From DASZGI01 sp035938995 (lineage in GTDB: Bacteria > Actinomycetota > Actinomycetes > Streptomycetales > Catenulisporaceae), in assembly GCF_035938995.1 (NCBI RefSeq), contig NZ_DASZGI010000070.1, forward strand, positions 1 to 64,000: a DNA stretch of 64,000 nucleotides, read 5' to 3'. The notes below the pieces were generated by a model, which made no database searches, was not told the origin of the DNA, and saw nothing but the letters and a program-made list of their open reading frames with translations. The translations under genes were made by a program, and so were the position numbers. The first letter of the stretch is position 1. The number at the start of each line of letters is the position of its first letter. Positions 1 through 8,891 of this stretch are shown here, in pieces.

Positions 1-35
1 CGTGCCAGGGCCGTGAGGCGAGGAGCGGCGGCAGC

Positions 36-1004
36 TTAGGGAAGGAACAGCGTCTTTCCTCGGGCATGGCTGACGCGAGCGTGGGCCACGGCGGCAGGTG
101 CGGCGCTCAGGCGTACCTGCCGGTCGATGTGCACGCGAAGGTCGCCGGTCGCCGCGAGCTCGGCGAGCTTGGTCAGGATGTCGGCGCTCGCGGCGCTGGA
201 CAGGTTGATCCCGCGGATGCCGCGCCCGGCCAACGCCTCCGGCGGGGCCGCGTGGTTGGCGCTGACCAGCGTGCCGCCCGGGCGGATCAGGGCGCTCATG
301 GCCTGAAGGTCGCCGCCCGCCGGGGTGACCAGGTCGACGATCGCGTCGATTCCGCCCGGATACGCGGCGGCGACCTGCCGGTGCGTGGGCGCGCGGGTGA
401 AGTCGAAGACCGTGGCGGCGCCGAGGCTCCGCAGATGGCCGGCGAGGTCGGTGGCGCCGGTGGCCAGGACGCGGGCTCCCGCCAGCACGGCGAACTGGAT
501 CGCGCACTGCCCGACGCCGCCGCTGGCCCCGTTGATCAGCACCACGTGCCCCGGCTTGACGCGCGCGGCCTCGACGGCCTGGTAGGCGGCCACCCCGGCC
601 GTGGGCAGCGACGCCGCGACGGGAAACGGCACGCCGTCGGGGATCGTCGCGATCGCGCCGTCCTGATCGGCGACGCTGTACTCGGCGTAAGAGCCGAGGC
701 CGCGCTGGACGTGCATGAACTGCCCGAAGACACGGTCGCCTGCGCGAAAACGGGTGACCCGCGATCCGGCCTTCTCGACGACCCCGGCGCCGTCCGAGCC
801 CATCACCAGCGGAAACGTGTGAGGCACGACGTCTCTGAGGGCGCCGTCCGCGACTTTCCAGTCCGAGGGGTTGAGCCCCGCGGCATGGATGCGCACGAGC
901 AGTTCGGTGGGTCCGGGCTCGGGGACGGGCAGCTGCGCGAGCCGGGGCTCGGCTCCGAACTCGCTGACGACGACGGCTTGCATGGCGTGCATGGCGGTGG
1001 TCAT
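36..1004 (-). CDS. NADP-dependent zinc-independent oxidoreductase (quinone reductase-like MDR)
   Basis: This is a medium-chain dehydrogenase/reductase of about 322 aa. It has an N-terminal GroES-like fold and a Rossmann motif (GASGGVGQCAIQFAVLAGA) typical of the quinone-oxidoreductase branch, which reduces quinones or enones with NAD(P)H and binds no zinc. The four-cysteine structural zinc lobe of alcohol dehydrogenases is absent, which fits that branch. The open frame extends upstream to 1103, but the extra residues are low-complexity Arg/Gly/Pro and unlike the family. The start is therefore set at the ATG at 1004, or the ATG at 992, which has the better distance from a GGAGA. Its substrate cannot be told from sequence. 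It is co-directional with the TetR gene upstream, about 185 bp away. Confidence 0.85.
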   Translation of the reverse strand: MTTAMHAMQAVVVSEFGAEPRLAQLPVPEPGPTELLVRIHAAGLNPSDWKVADGALRDVVPHTFPLVMGSDGAGVVEKAGSRVTRFRAGDRVFGQFMHVQRGLGSYAEYSVADQDGAIATIPDGVPFPVAASLPTAGVAAYQAVEAARVKPGHVVLINGASGGVGQCAIQFAVLAGARVLATGATDLAGHLRSLGAATVFDFTRAPTHRQVAAAYPGGIDAIVDLVTPAGGDLQAMSALIRPGGTLVSANHAAPPEALAGRGIRGINLSSAASADILTKLAELAATGDLRVHIDRQVRLSAAPAAVAHARVSHARGKTLFLP

Positions 1005-1189
1005 TCTCCAGGGCGTGCAATGAGCGTGTGGGTCGGCCGGTCCCGACCGGGCGCACCGGCGTCCGGCGGAACCGCGGCGCCCCCCGTCGGCGGGCTCCTG
1101 CACAAGGAAAACGGAGGGCTCGCACTTTCGTCACCATACGCGACCGACGTGATGCGCTGAGCGACCGGTCTGCGTCGCCGGGCGCGAGC

Positions 1190-1891
1190 CTAGTGGTGCT
1201 GGCGTGGAATCTGTCGCGAGCCGTACTTCCAGCCCTCGAAGCAGACTTCCAACCGGTCGTCGTCGATCGGCGGCTGCTCGAGCCGGCTGTTGCCGCCCTC
1301 GGGCCGCGCGCGCATACCGTCGAACACGATCGTCATGTACCGGCGCCACGCCTCGGGACCGGCGGCGGCGACGAACTCCGCGGCGCCGACCGCGGCCACC
1401 TCGAGGACCGAGACGTCCGCCGCGACCATGTCCGCACGCAGGTCGCCCTGCTCCTTCGCCCGCTGCACCAGAGTCTCCAGCGGCGGTTTGATGCGCTCGC
1501 GCAGGATGTCGTCGGCGGGGTCGTTCGCCCGCTGGGCGAGCAGGACGTCGCGCAGGCCCTTGTCGCGCGCCTGCAGTTCGAGCAGCGCGACCATGAAATG
1601 CTGCAGCCCGTCCCAGCCCCTCGGCATCGCCAGCGCCTCGTCGACGATCCGGACGATCGTGTCGATCGCGTCCGCGAACAGGGCGTCGATCAGCGCCTCG
1701 CGGTTCGGGAAGTGGCGGTACAGGGTGCCCACGCCCACGCCCGCGCTGCGGGCCACGTCCTCGAGGGAGGCGGCCAGGCCCCGCTCGGCGAACAGGGCCC
1801 GCGCGGTGGCGAGGATGAGCTGCCGGTTGCGCTCGGCGTCTCGGCGCAGCGGCCGCGCCGGGGCGGTGGTGGTGATCTGTCCCTCATCCAT
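1190..1891 (-). CDS. TetR/AcrR-family transcriptional regulator
   Basis: This 233-aa protein has a classic N-terminal TetR helix-turn-helix (about residues 20-65; core GVGVGTLYRHFPNREALIDAL). The helical ligand-binding C-terminal half is of the type common in actinobacterial efflux repressors. It is transcribed divergently from the MFS exporter at 2063, and the 171-bp gap holds a perfect 14-bp palindrome. The usual inference is that it represses the pump, and probably itself, and is released by a pump substrate. The oxidoreductase downstream on the same strand may be in the regulon. The ligand is unknown. Confidence 0.9.
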   Translation of the reverse strand: MDEGQITTTAPARPLRRDAERNRQLILATARALFAERGLAASLEDVARSAGVGVGTLYRHFPNREALIDALFADAIDTIVRIVDEALAMPRGWDGLQHFMVALLELQARDKGLRDVLLAQRANDPADDILRERIKPPLETLVQRAKEQGDLRADMVAADVSVLEVAAVGAAEFVAAAGPEAWRRYMTIVFDGMRARPEGGNSRLEQPPIDDDRLEVCFEGWKYGSRQIPRQHH

Positions 1892-1976
1892 GGCAGCTCG
1901 CAGCCTACCTTTCTCCCCCGCCCATCAGGCCCGATCCAGCGGATCCGGCGCCGTCGGAGGTTAATCGGAAGATGAC

Positions 1977-1990
1977 CCTCCATATGGAGG
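1977..1990. promoter_or_regulatory. Candidate TetR operator: 14-bp perfect palindrome
   Basis: CCTCCATATGGAGG is a perfect inverted repeat between the divergent tetR-like and MFS genes. It lies just upstream of a possible -10 box (TATGCT, 2007-2012) for the pump. A second, looser inverted repeat (CCGCTTC at 1999-2005, GAAGCGG at 2025-2031) follows and may form a leader hairpin. Assignment to this TetR protein is by position only. Confidence 0.55.
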
Positions 1991-2062
1991 ACAACATTCC
2001 GCTTCCTATGCTACGCTCGTCCCTGAAGCGGAAGAGAGACCTCCGGATAAGCGGGAGCAGCC

Positions 2063-3577
2063 ATGTCAGAGACCCGGACGGCGGCCGTGGGGAGGCCGGT
2101 CCACGAACAAGACCCGGCGCACGACCGCCACCACGCCAGACGCTGGTGGACCCTCGCCGTGATCGGCCTGGCCCAGCTGATGATCGTGCTCGACGTCACG
2201 ATCGTGAACATCGCGCTGCCCGACGCGCAGAAGGACCTGGCCTTCTCCAACGGCGACCGGCAGTGGATCGTCACCGCCTACTCGCTTGCCTTCGGCAGCC
2301 TGCTGCTCCTGTTCGGCCGCGTCTCCGACCTGGTCGGACGGCGGGTGATGTTCCTCGTCGGCCTGGTCGCCTTCGCCGGCGCCTCCGCGCTGGGCGGCGC
2401 GGCGCCGAACTTCGAGGTGCTCGTCATCGCCCGCGCGCTGCAGGGTGCGGGCGGCGCGATCCTCGCCCCCGCGGCCCTCTCGCTGCTGAGCACGACCTTC
2501 ACCGACACGAAGGAGCGCGCGACCGCGTTCGCCGTGTTCGGCGGCATCGCCGGTTCGGGCGCGGCGATCGGAATGCTGCTCGGCGGCGTGCTGACCGAGT
2601 ACCTCAACTGGCGCTGGACGCTGTTCGTCAACGTCGGCATCAGTGTCCTGGCCATCGCCGGGGCGGCCGTCCTGATCCCGCGTCAGCAGCGCGTCGAGGA
2701 CCGGCCGAGGCTCGACCTGCCGGGCACGCTCCTGGTCTCCGCCGGCTTGTTCGGCATCGTCTACGGCTTCGCCAACGCCGAGTCGCACCCGTGGAGCGCC
2801 CCGAGCACCTGGGGCTTCCTGGCCGGCGGCGGCGTGCTGCTCGCCCTGTTCGCCGCCTGGCAGACCCGGGCCGCGCACCCGCTGCTGCCGATGCGCGTGG
2901 TGCTCGACCGCACCCGCGGCGGTTCCTACCTGGCGATGTTCATCACCGGCATCGGCATGTTCGGGGTGTTCCTGTTCCTGAACTACTACCTGCAGGTCAT
3001 CCTGCACTACTCGCCGGTCGCGACCGGCGTGGCGTTCCTGCCGATGGTCGGCGTCCTGATGCTCACCGCGACGATCATGACCATCCAGGTCTACCCGCGC
3101 ATCGGGGCGAAGCCGCTGATCTTCCTGGGCATGGCGATCGCGGCCGGCGGCATGGCCTGGCTCACCGGCATCAGCCTGACCAGCACCTACGCCGCCGACA
3201 TCCTCGGACCGCTGCTGGTCATCGGCGTCGGCATGGGCGCCGTCTTCGCCCCGGCGATGAACGCCGCGACCTCCGGCGTCCGGGACCACGACGCGGGCGT
3301 CGCCTCCGCCATGGTCAACACCTCGCAGCAGGTCGGCGGGTCGATCGGCACCGCGCTGCTCAACTCGCTGGCCGCCTCCGCGGGCACGGCGTACCTGGTC
3401 GGCAAGAACCTGCACAACCCGATCGTGCTGGCGAACGCCCAGATCCACAGCTACGTCGTCGCGTTCTGGTGGGCGGCCGCGATCTTCGCCGCCGGAGCGG
3501 TCATCTGCGGCCTGATCCTGCGCGCCGGAAAGCCCGACCCGGTCGACCCGGACGCCGCCCCGGTCGTGCACGCATAG
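2063..3577 (+). CDS. DHA2-family (EmrB/QacA-like, 14-TM) MFS drug efflux transporter
   Basis: This 504-aa integral membrane protein has about 14 hydrophobic segments. It carries the DHA2 signatures: an early acidic motif (LDVTIVNIALPD) in TM1, GRVSDLVGRR in loop 2-3, and a motif C-like glycine-rich TM5 (GSGAAIGMLLGGVLTEYLNWRW). DHA2 proteins are proton antiporters that export drugs, dyes or endogenous antibiotics. It is divergent from a TetR gene with an operator-like palindrome between them, so substrate-induced derepression is likely. The cytoplasmic N terminus is His-rich (HEQDPAHDRHHARR), which is common in actinobacterial members. A strong bidirectional hairpin follows 21 bp after the stop. 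The substrate is unknown. Confidence 0.92.
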   Translation: MSETRTAAVGRPVHEQDPAHDRHHARRWWTLAVIGLAQLMIVLDVTIVNIALPDAQKDLAFSNGDRQWIVTAYSLAFGSLLLLFGRVSDLVGRRVMFLVGLVAFAGASALGGAAPNFEVLVIARALQGAGGAILAPAALSLLSTTFTDTKERATAFAVFGGIAGSGAAIGMLLGGVLTEYLNWRWTLFVNVGISVLAIAGAAVLIPRQQRVEDRPRLDLPGTLLVSAGLFGIVYGFANAESHPWSAPSTWGFLAGGGVLLALFAAWQTRAAHPLLPMRVVLDRTRGGSYLAMFITGIGMFGVFLFLNYYLQVILHYSPVATGVAFLPMVGVLMLTATIMTIQVYPRIGAKPLIFLGMAIAAGGMAWLTGISLTSTYAADILGPLLVIGVGMGAVFAPAMNAATSGVRDHDAGVASAMVNTSQQVGGSIGTALLNSLAASAGTAYLVGKNLHNPIVLANAQIHSYVVAFWWAAAIFAAGAVICGLILRAGKPDPVDPDAAPVVHA

Positions 3578-3598
3578 TCCACGCCGAAGCCCTCACCC

Positions 3599-3634
3599 GG
3601 CGCCCCTCCCGCAGCGACAAGCGGGAGGGGCGCC
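3599..3634. terminator. Bidirectional intrinsic terminator
   Basis: The hairpin has perfect 14-bp arms (GGCGCCCCTCCCGC at 3599-3612, complement at 3621-3634) around an 8-nt loop. It separates the convergent MFS and LysR genes and ends 2 bp before the LysR stop codon. There is no clear U-tract, as is usual for actinobacterial terminators. Confidence 0.85.
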
Positions 3635-3635
3635 G

Positions 3636-4526
3636 TCATGCTCGCCCGTCGCCGACGGTCTGCTGGGCGGCTTCGGCGAGGCCGTCGACCAGCGGTGTGC
3701 GGCGACCGGCCGCCCAGGCCAGCGCCACCTGGCCGGGCGGGATGTCGGTGACGGGCACATACGCGATTCCGGGCCGCGGGAACATGGCGCAGACCACCGC
3801 CGGGAGGAACGCCACACCCCGACCGGTCCGCACGTACTCCACGATCTCCTCCATGTCGTGCACGACCGGCCCGCGGCGGGCCTGGGTTCCGTCGGGGCGC
3901 GGGTCGACGCACCAGAAGGCGTTCCAGGCGGCGATGGCGTCGGCGTAGTGCAGAACGGGCTCGTCCGCGATGTCGGCGATGCCGACTTCGGATCGGCTCG
4001 CGTGGGGGTGGTAAGCGGGGAGCGCGACGCTGACCGGCTCGGTGTACAGCGGCAGCAGCTCGAGCCCTTCACCGGCGATGGGCAGCCGCACGAAGCCGGC
4101 ATCGACGCTGCCGTCGAGTATCAATTCAGCGTGTTTCCACCAGCGCAGACGCTGGAGCAGGACACTCACCCCGGGGTGGCGCGCGCCGAAAGCCGCCAGC
4201 ACCGCTTCCGTGTCCATGGCGAGCATGAATCCGACCCGCAGCGTGTGGTCCCCGGCGGCCGCGCGGCGGGCGCCTTCCAGCGCCGTTCGACCGGCGGCCA
4301 GCAGCTGCCGACCGCTGCGGAAGAACGCCTCGCCGGCGGGAGTGAGGGCCACTTCGCGGCTGCTGCGCGCGAACAGCTCGACGCCGAGGTCACGCTCGAG
4401 CTGCTGGATCTGGCGGGACAGGGCCGGCTGGGTGATGTGCAGCGCCGAAGCCGCCTGGCCGAAGTGCAGCCGCTCGGCCACCGCGACGAAGTAGCGCACC
4501 TTGCGCAGGTCCAGGTCCGGATCCAC
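3636..4526 (-). CDS. LysR-family transcriptional regulator
   Basis: The N-terminal winged HTH (about residues 4-62; LHITQPALSRQIQQLERDLGVELF) is diagnostic of LysR. The remainder is a periplasmic-binding-protein-like effector domain, for about 296 aa in all, normal for the family. I chose the GTG at 4526 because it puts the HTH at the usual distance and has GGAG about 10 nt upstream. The open frame runs further, to 4574, without family resemblance. It is divergent from the alcohol dehydrogenase/SDR operon at 4811, which it most likely controls. The inducer is not predictable. Confidence 0.9.
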   Translation of the reverse strand: MDPDLDLRKVRYFVAVAERLHFGQAASALHITQPALSRQIQQLERDLGVELFARSSREVALTPAGEAFFRSGRQLLAAGRTALEGARRAAAGDHTLRVGFMLAMDTEAVLAAFGARHPGVSVLLQRLRWWKHAELILDGSVDAGFVRLPIAGEGLELLPLYTEPVSVALPAYHPHASRSEVGIADIADEPVLHYADAIAAWNAFWCVDPRPDGTQARRGPVVHDMEEIVEYVRTGRGVAFLPAVVCAMFPRPGIAYVPVTDIPPGQVALAWAAGRRTPLVDGLAEAAQQTVGDGRA

Positions 4527-4810
4527 TGCCTGACATCTCCTACCCACCCGTAGCCATCGATGCCTCGGCTGCATCGATCACGTCGAAAGAAGCCTTGGAC
4601 GCCGGGGGACCTTCGCCTGAAGACTGGCGACATAAATCATAGGACTGGATGTGACGGGCCGAAACCGCACGTCGGCCGCCCGTGGGCGCACGGCGGACGC
4701 CGCCGCTCCGGTGCGGACCTCCGCTGCGCCGGCACGCCCAGCCCTGCTCGCCGAGCGTGATCGCCGATCGCGGCCGGGGGCACGATCCGGGTCGAGGGAG
4801 TTGTTCCGCC
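4527..4810. promoter_or_regulatory. Divergent promoter region, LysR gene / alcohol dehydrogenase operon
   Basis: This is a 284-bp gap between divergent starts. A locally AT-rich patch (about 4630-4645) contains ATCATA, which reads TATGAT on the minus strand and is a candidate -10 for the LysR gene. I could not single out a convincing T-N11-A LysR box or a plus-strand -35/-10 pair. Confidence 0.4.
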
Positions 4811-5818
4811 ATGCGCGCTGCCATCGCCACCGCCGTCGACCAACCGCTGTCCGTGAGCGATCTGGACGTGCCCGAGCCGGCGGCGGGCGAGGTGCTAGTG
4901 AAGATCACCGCCTGCGGCGTGTGCTTCTCCGACCTGAACCTGCTGCGCGGCCACTATCCCTTCGCCCGCTTCCCCGTCATCCCCGGCCATGAGATCACCG
5001 GCACGGTCGTCGCTGTCGGCCCCGGCGTCACCTGGCCGGAGGTGGGCACCGCGGTCGGCGCCCAGTTCCTCTACGACTCGTGCGGGCACTGCGATTACTG
5101 CGTGCGCGGCGAGCAGATCCTGTGCGCCCAAAAGCGCATCACCGGAATCGTGGCCGACGGCGGCTACGCCGAGTACGCGGTGCTCAAGGCCGGGTTCGTC
5201 ACGCCGCTGCCGACCGGCCTGGACCCGGTGGCCGCCGCGCCGCTGATGTGCGCGGGCATCACCGCGTTCAACGGCCTGCGCAAGGGCGGCGCGGCGCTCG
5301 GTTCGCGGGTCGCGGTGATCGGTCTCGGCGGCGTCGGCGGCATGGCCGTGCGCTACGCGGTCGCGATGGGCGCGCGCGTCGCGGTGATCGGCCGGTCCCG
5401 CCGCGGTGAGGACCAGGCCAAACAGCTCGGCGCGGAACTGTACATCGCCAGCGGCGACACCGATCCGGCCGCGGCGCTCAAGGCGTGGGACGGCGGCGCC
5501 GAGCTGATCCTGAACGCGGCACCGTCCAGCGCCGCGGCGGCCGCCACGCTCGGCGGCCTGGCCCCCGACGGCACCCTGCTGCTCTGCGGCTACGGTCCCG
5601 ACCCGCTGACCCTGCCCACACAGCCCATGGTGCTGAACCGGCTGCGGGTGATGGCCTCGCCCTCCGGATCGCCGCACGACCTGCGCGACACCCTCGCGTT
5701 CTCGTCCCGCCACGGCATCATCCCCGACGTGACGCCGATCAGCCTGGACCAGGCGTCCGGTGCGCTCGACGACATGGCCGCGGGCCGTGGCCAGGGCCGC
5801 TCCGTCATCGTCTTCTGA
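4811..5818 (+). CDS. Zinc-dependent alcohol dehydrogenase (MDR superfamily)
   Basis: This 335-aa protein has the full zinc-ADH residue set. The catalytic zinc ligands are Cys in CGVCFSD and His-Glu in PGHE. The structural zinc lobe has four cysteines (CGHCDYCVRGEQILC). The nucleotide-binding motif is GLGGVGG, about residues 165-171. It should oxidise alcohols or reduce aldehydes with NAD(P). The ATG at 4811 follows GGGAG by about 10 nt; the frame upstream of it is not family-like. The SDR gene starts 11 bp after the stop, so the two are probably one operon under the divergent LysR regulator. The substrate is unknown. Confidence 0.9.
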   Translation: MRAAIATAVDQPLSVSDLDVPEPAAGEVLVKITACGVCFSDLNLLRGHYPFARFPVIPGHEITGTVVAVGPGVTWPEVGTAVGAQFLYDSCGHCDYCVRGEQILCAQKRITGIVADGGYAEYAVLKAGFVTPLPTGLDPVAAAPLMCAGITAFNGLRKGGAALGSRVAVIGLGGVGGMAVRYAVAMGARVAVIGRSRRGEDQAKQLGAELYIASGDTDPAAALKAWDGGAELILNAAPSSAAAAATLGGLAPDGTLLLCGYGPDPLTLPTQPMVLNRLRVMASPSGSPHDLRDTLAFSSRHGIIPDVTPISLDQASGALDDMAAGRGQGRSVIVF

Positions 5819-5828
5819 GGGAGATCCA

Positions 5829-6722
5829 ATGAGTAAGGTTATTGTCATTACCGGTGCGGGCTCCGGCTTCGGCGCGCTGAGCGCTCGTGCGCTGGCCGAC
5901 CGGGGTCACACCGTGTACGCCGCGATGCGCGACACCGCCCGCCGCAACGCCGGCCGAGTCGCCGAGGCCGCCGACTACGCCGACGCGCACCAGGTGGATC
6001 TGCGCACTGCCGAACTCGACGTCCTGTCGCAGGAGTCTGCCGACGCCGCCATCGGCGCGATCGTCGCCGAGCAGGGCCGAATCGACGTCGTCGTGCACAA
6101 CGCCGGGCATATGGTCACCGGCCCCACCGAGGCGTTCACCCCTGAGGAGATCGCCGCGGTCTACGACACCAACGTGCTCGGCACCCAACGCGTCAACCGG
6201 GCGGTGCTGCCGATTCTGCGTGCCCAGCGGGAGGGCCTGCTGCTCTGGATTGGCTCGACCAGCTCCCGCGGCGGCACCCCGCCCTACCTCGCGCCGTACT
6301 TCGCCGCGAAGGCGGCCATGGACGCACTGGCCGTGAGCTACGCGGGGGAACTGGCCCGCTTCAATATCGAGACCACCATCGTCGTCCCGGGTGCCTTCAC
6401 CTCGGGGACCAATCACTTCGCGACCGGCGGCCACCCCGAGGACTTGGAGATCGTCAAGGCCTACGAGGAGCGCTACGCCGGAATGATGGACCAGGTCTCC
6501 CAGCGCCTGGCCGCACTCGCCCCCGCGGACGCGAACGTCTCCCAGGTCGCCGACGCCGTGGTCGAGGTCGTCGAAACCCCGCACGGCAGCCGCCCGTTCC
6601 GCGTGCACGTCGACCCCGCCGACGACGGTTCGGAAGAGGTCTCCGTCGTGGCCGACCGCATCCGCGAGCAGTTCCTCACCCGCATCGGCCTGGAAGACAT
6701 CCTCCACCCACACACCGCCTGA
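5829..6722 (+). CDS. Short-chain dehydrogenase/reductase (SDR)
   Basis: This 297-aa classical SDR has the cofactor motif TGAGSGFG near the N terminus, NAG (HNAGHM) after strand 4, and the catalytic Tyr-x3-Lys (YFAAK) preceded by Ser in GSTSS. The ATG at 5829 has GGGAG just upstream. It lies 11 bp downstream of the alcohol dehydrogenase, which suggests consecutive redox steps on one substrate. A 22-bp-stem terminator follows the stop by 15 bp. The enzyme acts in the cytosol with NAD(P)(H); its substrate is not predictable. Confidence 0.9.
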   Translation: MSKVIVITGAGSGFGALSARALADRGHTVYAAMRDTARRNAGRVAEAADYADAHQVDLRTAELDVLSQESADAAIGAIVAEQGRIDVVVHNAGHMVTGPTEAFTPEEIAAVYDTNVLGTQRVNRAVLPILRAQREGLLLWIGSTSSRGGTPPYLAPYFAAKAAMDALAVSYAGELARFNIETTIVVPGAFTSGTNHFATGGHPEDLEIVKAYEERYAGMMDQVSQRLAALAPADANVSQVADAVVEVVETPHGSRPFRVHVDPADDGSEEVSVVADRIREQFLTRIGLEDILHPHTA

Positions 6723-6737
6723 CGGTTGAAACCTCGA

Positions 6738-6789
6738 GGGGCCAGAGCCCGCGAACCGGAATCACTCCCGGTTCGCGGGCTCTGGCCCC
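6738..6789 (+). terminator. Very strong intrinsic terminator
   Basis: A perfect 22-bp stem (6738-6759 pairing with 6768-6789) encloses an 8-nt loop and is followed by a short TTTT. It ends the ADH-SDR operon. Confidence 0.9.
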
Positions 6790-7184
6790 TGCACGTTTTG
6801 ACCGGCGTGAGCAGCCTGGCTGAACGGACTTCCCACGAAGTGCGGCTGCGATTGAGCAATGCCAGCGTGAAATGCGTACTCCATTTGAGAGCTTCGCCAC
6901 GGCGGCGAAACGAACGCTCTTGTGAGGGCGCTGAGTTGGGGTGTGGGCAGCCATGAGTCCGACTGAGAATCCTGTTAGCGGGACGGCAGTCGGCCGGCCC
7001 GCGTGGTCAGGGCGCAAATCCAGTGGCCTGCTTCAGTCGGCCCGGCGGCGCACGCACACCCGCTCCGCCTGACGATCTCACAGCGTTACTCCGCTCTGTA
7101 CAGCGAGCATAATACGTATCATGTTTGAAGAGCGCCACGTCAGCCGCGTCGTCGAGACGCCACCTTCGGGAAGAGTGGATCGTC
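6790..7184. other. Intergenic region upstream of the LuxR-type gene
   Basis: About 395 bp lie between the SDR terminator and the chosen LuxR start, and I see no convincing gene. It contains a minor hairpin (TTCGCC at 6893-6898, GGCGAA at 6904-6909) and a weak promoter-like pair, TTACTC (7086-7091) and TAATAC (7110-7115), with an 18-bp spacer. Confidence 0.4.
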
Positions 7185-7958
7185 GTGTTGGATGTCAAGC
7201 CCACTGCTCGTCAAGACCCTGTGATGGTCGCCAGCCGTCCCGCCGCCGTCCAGGAACAGCGCTCGGCGGCGATGTCGGTGCCTCCTCAGCCCGCGGCGCG
7301 CCGGACGGTCCTGCCACAGGCGTCCACAGTGGGCCCGATCACGGTCGCGGTGCTCGCGGGTGACCCGATCACAGGACAGGGCGCTGCGGTGTACCTGGAT
7401 TCGTGCCCTCATGTGAAAGTGCTGCCGGCCAGCAGGCAGCACGAGGCCGAGGTGATCCTGATCCTGGTGTCGTGGATCACCGATGAGACCCTCGCGTGGA
7501 TGCAGCAGGTCGCGGACGCCGCGCAGCGCGATGTCCGGTTCGTGCTGGTCGGCGACGGGATCCGCGAGCATCAGCTGCTGCGGGCGATCTCTTGCGGCCT
7601 GGTCAGCGTGATCCCGCGGCAGGAGGCTGACTTCGACCGGATCCTGCGCGTGATAGCGGCGACGCGCGAGGGCAGCCTCGAGATGCCCGGGGTGGCGCTC
7701 GGCTGGGTGATGAATCAGATCAGGGGGATCCAGCAGGACGTGCTGGAGCCCAAGGGTCTGACGACGGCCGGCCTGGAGGCCCGCGAGACGGACGTGCTGG
7801 GTCTGCTGGCGGAAGGGTTGGGGACCGCGGAGATCGCCGAACGGCTCCATTATTCCGAGCGCACGGTCAAGAACATCATCCATGGCGTGCTGACTCGCTG
7901 CCGGCTGCGCAATCGGGCTCACGCGGTCGCCTTCGCCCTGCGCAACGGTGCCATCTGA
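7185..7958 (+). CDS. LuxR/NarL-type HTH transcriptional regulator
   Basis: This protein of about 257 aa ends in a typical LuxR-family HTH (ARETDVLGLLAEGLGTAEIA, then ERLHYSERTVKNIIH). The middle resembles a response-regulator receiver fold (ITVAVLAGDPITGQG start, VRFVLVGDG strand). It lacks a clear phospho-acceptor Asp in the usual place, so it may be an orphan, non-phosphorylated regulator. The start is uncertain: the frame is open from a TTG at 7125, and GTG 7185 and ATG 7224 are alternatives. It is the first gene before the YbaB-WXG-giant toxin locus and may regulate it, but a hairpin and 215 bp separate them. Confidence 0.8.
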   Translation: MLDVKPTARQDPVMVASRPAAVQEQRSAAMSVPPQPAARRTVLPQASTVGPITVAVLAGDPITGQGAAVYLDSCPHVKVLPASRQHEAEVILILVSWITDETLAWMQQVADAAQRDVRFVLVGDGIREHQLLRAISCGLVSVIPRQEADFDRILRVIAATREGSLEMPGVALGWVMNQIRGIQQDVLEPKGLTTAGLEARETDVLGLLAEGLGTAEIAERLHYSERTVKNIIHGVLTRCRLRNRAHAVAFALRNGAI

Positions 7959-7959
7959 G

Positions 7960-7979
7960 TCGGCGCGGACACGCGCCGA
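7960..7979 (+). terminator. Hairpin after the LuxR-type gene
   Basis: TCGGCGCG and CGCGCCGA form an 8-bp perfect stem with a GACA loop, 1 nt after the stop codon. It is a plausible terminator or attenuator between the regulator and the toxin locus. Confidence 0.55.
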
Positions 7980-8173
7980 TGTCCGATCGGGAAACGTGGG
8001 TCGAGCAGGCTTCATGCGCGGCCGCGGTGCTTCGAGCGCTGTGACCGACAGGGCAGCGGTCAAGGATGTGTCGGGCACTCACAGGTCTGGACGGTTCGTC
8101 CGTAGCGCAGGCAGGCGCAGGATCGCAGTACATGGACGTTGCCGCGGGAACACGCGACTGAAGGTGATGTGAG

Positions 8174-8617
8174 ATGAGCCTGCCGTTTGAACACGAGCTC
8201 GAAGGACTGATGGAGGAGTACCGCAAGCGCCGCGCGCGCACCGCCGAGCTGCAGCGCAGTATCCGGGAGATCTCGGCGACGGCGACGACTCCGCGCCAGA
8301 CGATCAAGGTGACGGTCGGTGCGCAGGGGGACTTGACCGGGATCGAGTTCCCCACGGGGGCGTACAAGCGGATGGCGCCCAACGAGCTTTCCGAGGCCAT
8401 CCTCGGCGCGGTCGCCGAGGCGAAGGTCAAGGCCACGGACGCCCTCCGGGAACTGATGCAGCCGGAGCTGCCCGCCGGCTTGAACTTCGACGACCTGATC
8501 CAGGGCAAGGCCGATATGTCGAAGGCGCTGCCGGAGAATTCGATAATGCCCGGCGCCGTTCGGGACTACATCGACAGTGGACGTGTGCCGGGGATGGACG
8601 GACGCGGCAACGGATAA
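8174..8617 (+). CDS. YbaB/EbfC-like nucleoid-associated family protein
   Basis: This 147-aa protein has a long N-terminal helix (EHELEGLMEEYRKRRARTAE), a beta-rich centre (QTIKVTVGAQGDLTGIEFP) and a C-terminal helix, the fold order of YbaB/EbfC DNA-binding proteins. In actinobacteria such proteins commonly sit next to WXG100-like and giant toxin genes, where their role is unclear; a chaperone or regulatory role is a guess. The start ATG at 8174 has AAGGTGA upstream. The next gene, a WXG100-like partner, begins 274 bp downstream. Confidence 0.8.
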   Translation: MSLPFEHELEGLMEEYRKRRARTAELQRSIREISATATTPRQTIKVTVGAQGDLTGIEFPTGAYKRMAPNELSEAILGAVAEAKVKATDALRELMQPELPAGLNFDDLIQGKADMSKALPENSIMPGAVRDYIDSGRVPGMDGRGNG

Positions 8618-8891
8618 ACACGTCGGGGCCGACTCGATTCCTGTGGCTGGCAGAAGGAGCCATCCGCCGGTGTCCGTTCGGGCAGACGTGCTCCGCTGTA
8701 CCTAGTAGGTCATATACCGCCTGAATAGCTTGTGAATATCGGTCGCGAGAATTCGACCAGGCAGGTCCCCAGGAAAGTCCGGCCGTGATCACGGCGAACC
8801 GCTGTTAAGGCGTCCTGTCACGGCGCTGTCGGCAAGCGGCGAAGTGCGCGAACACCGATTCGCGGTGCCACGGCGAGCATTGAGGGAGTGG

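Noticed and set aside
6893..6909. Small hairpin in the gap before the LuxR gene
   Set aside because: Only a 6-bp stem; expected by chance at this GC content.
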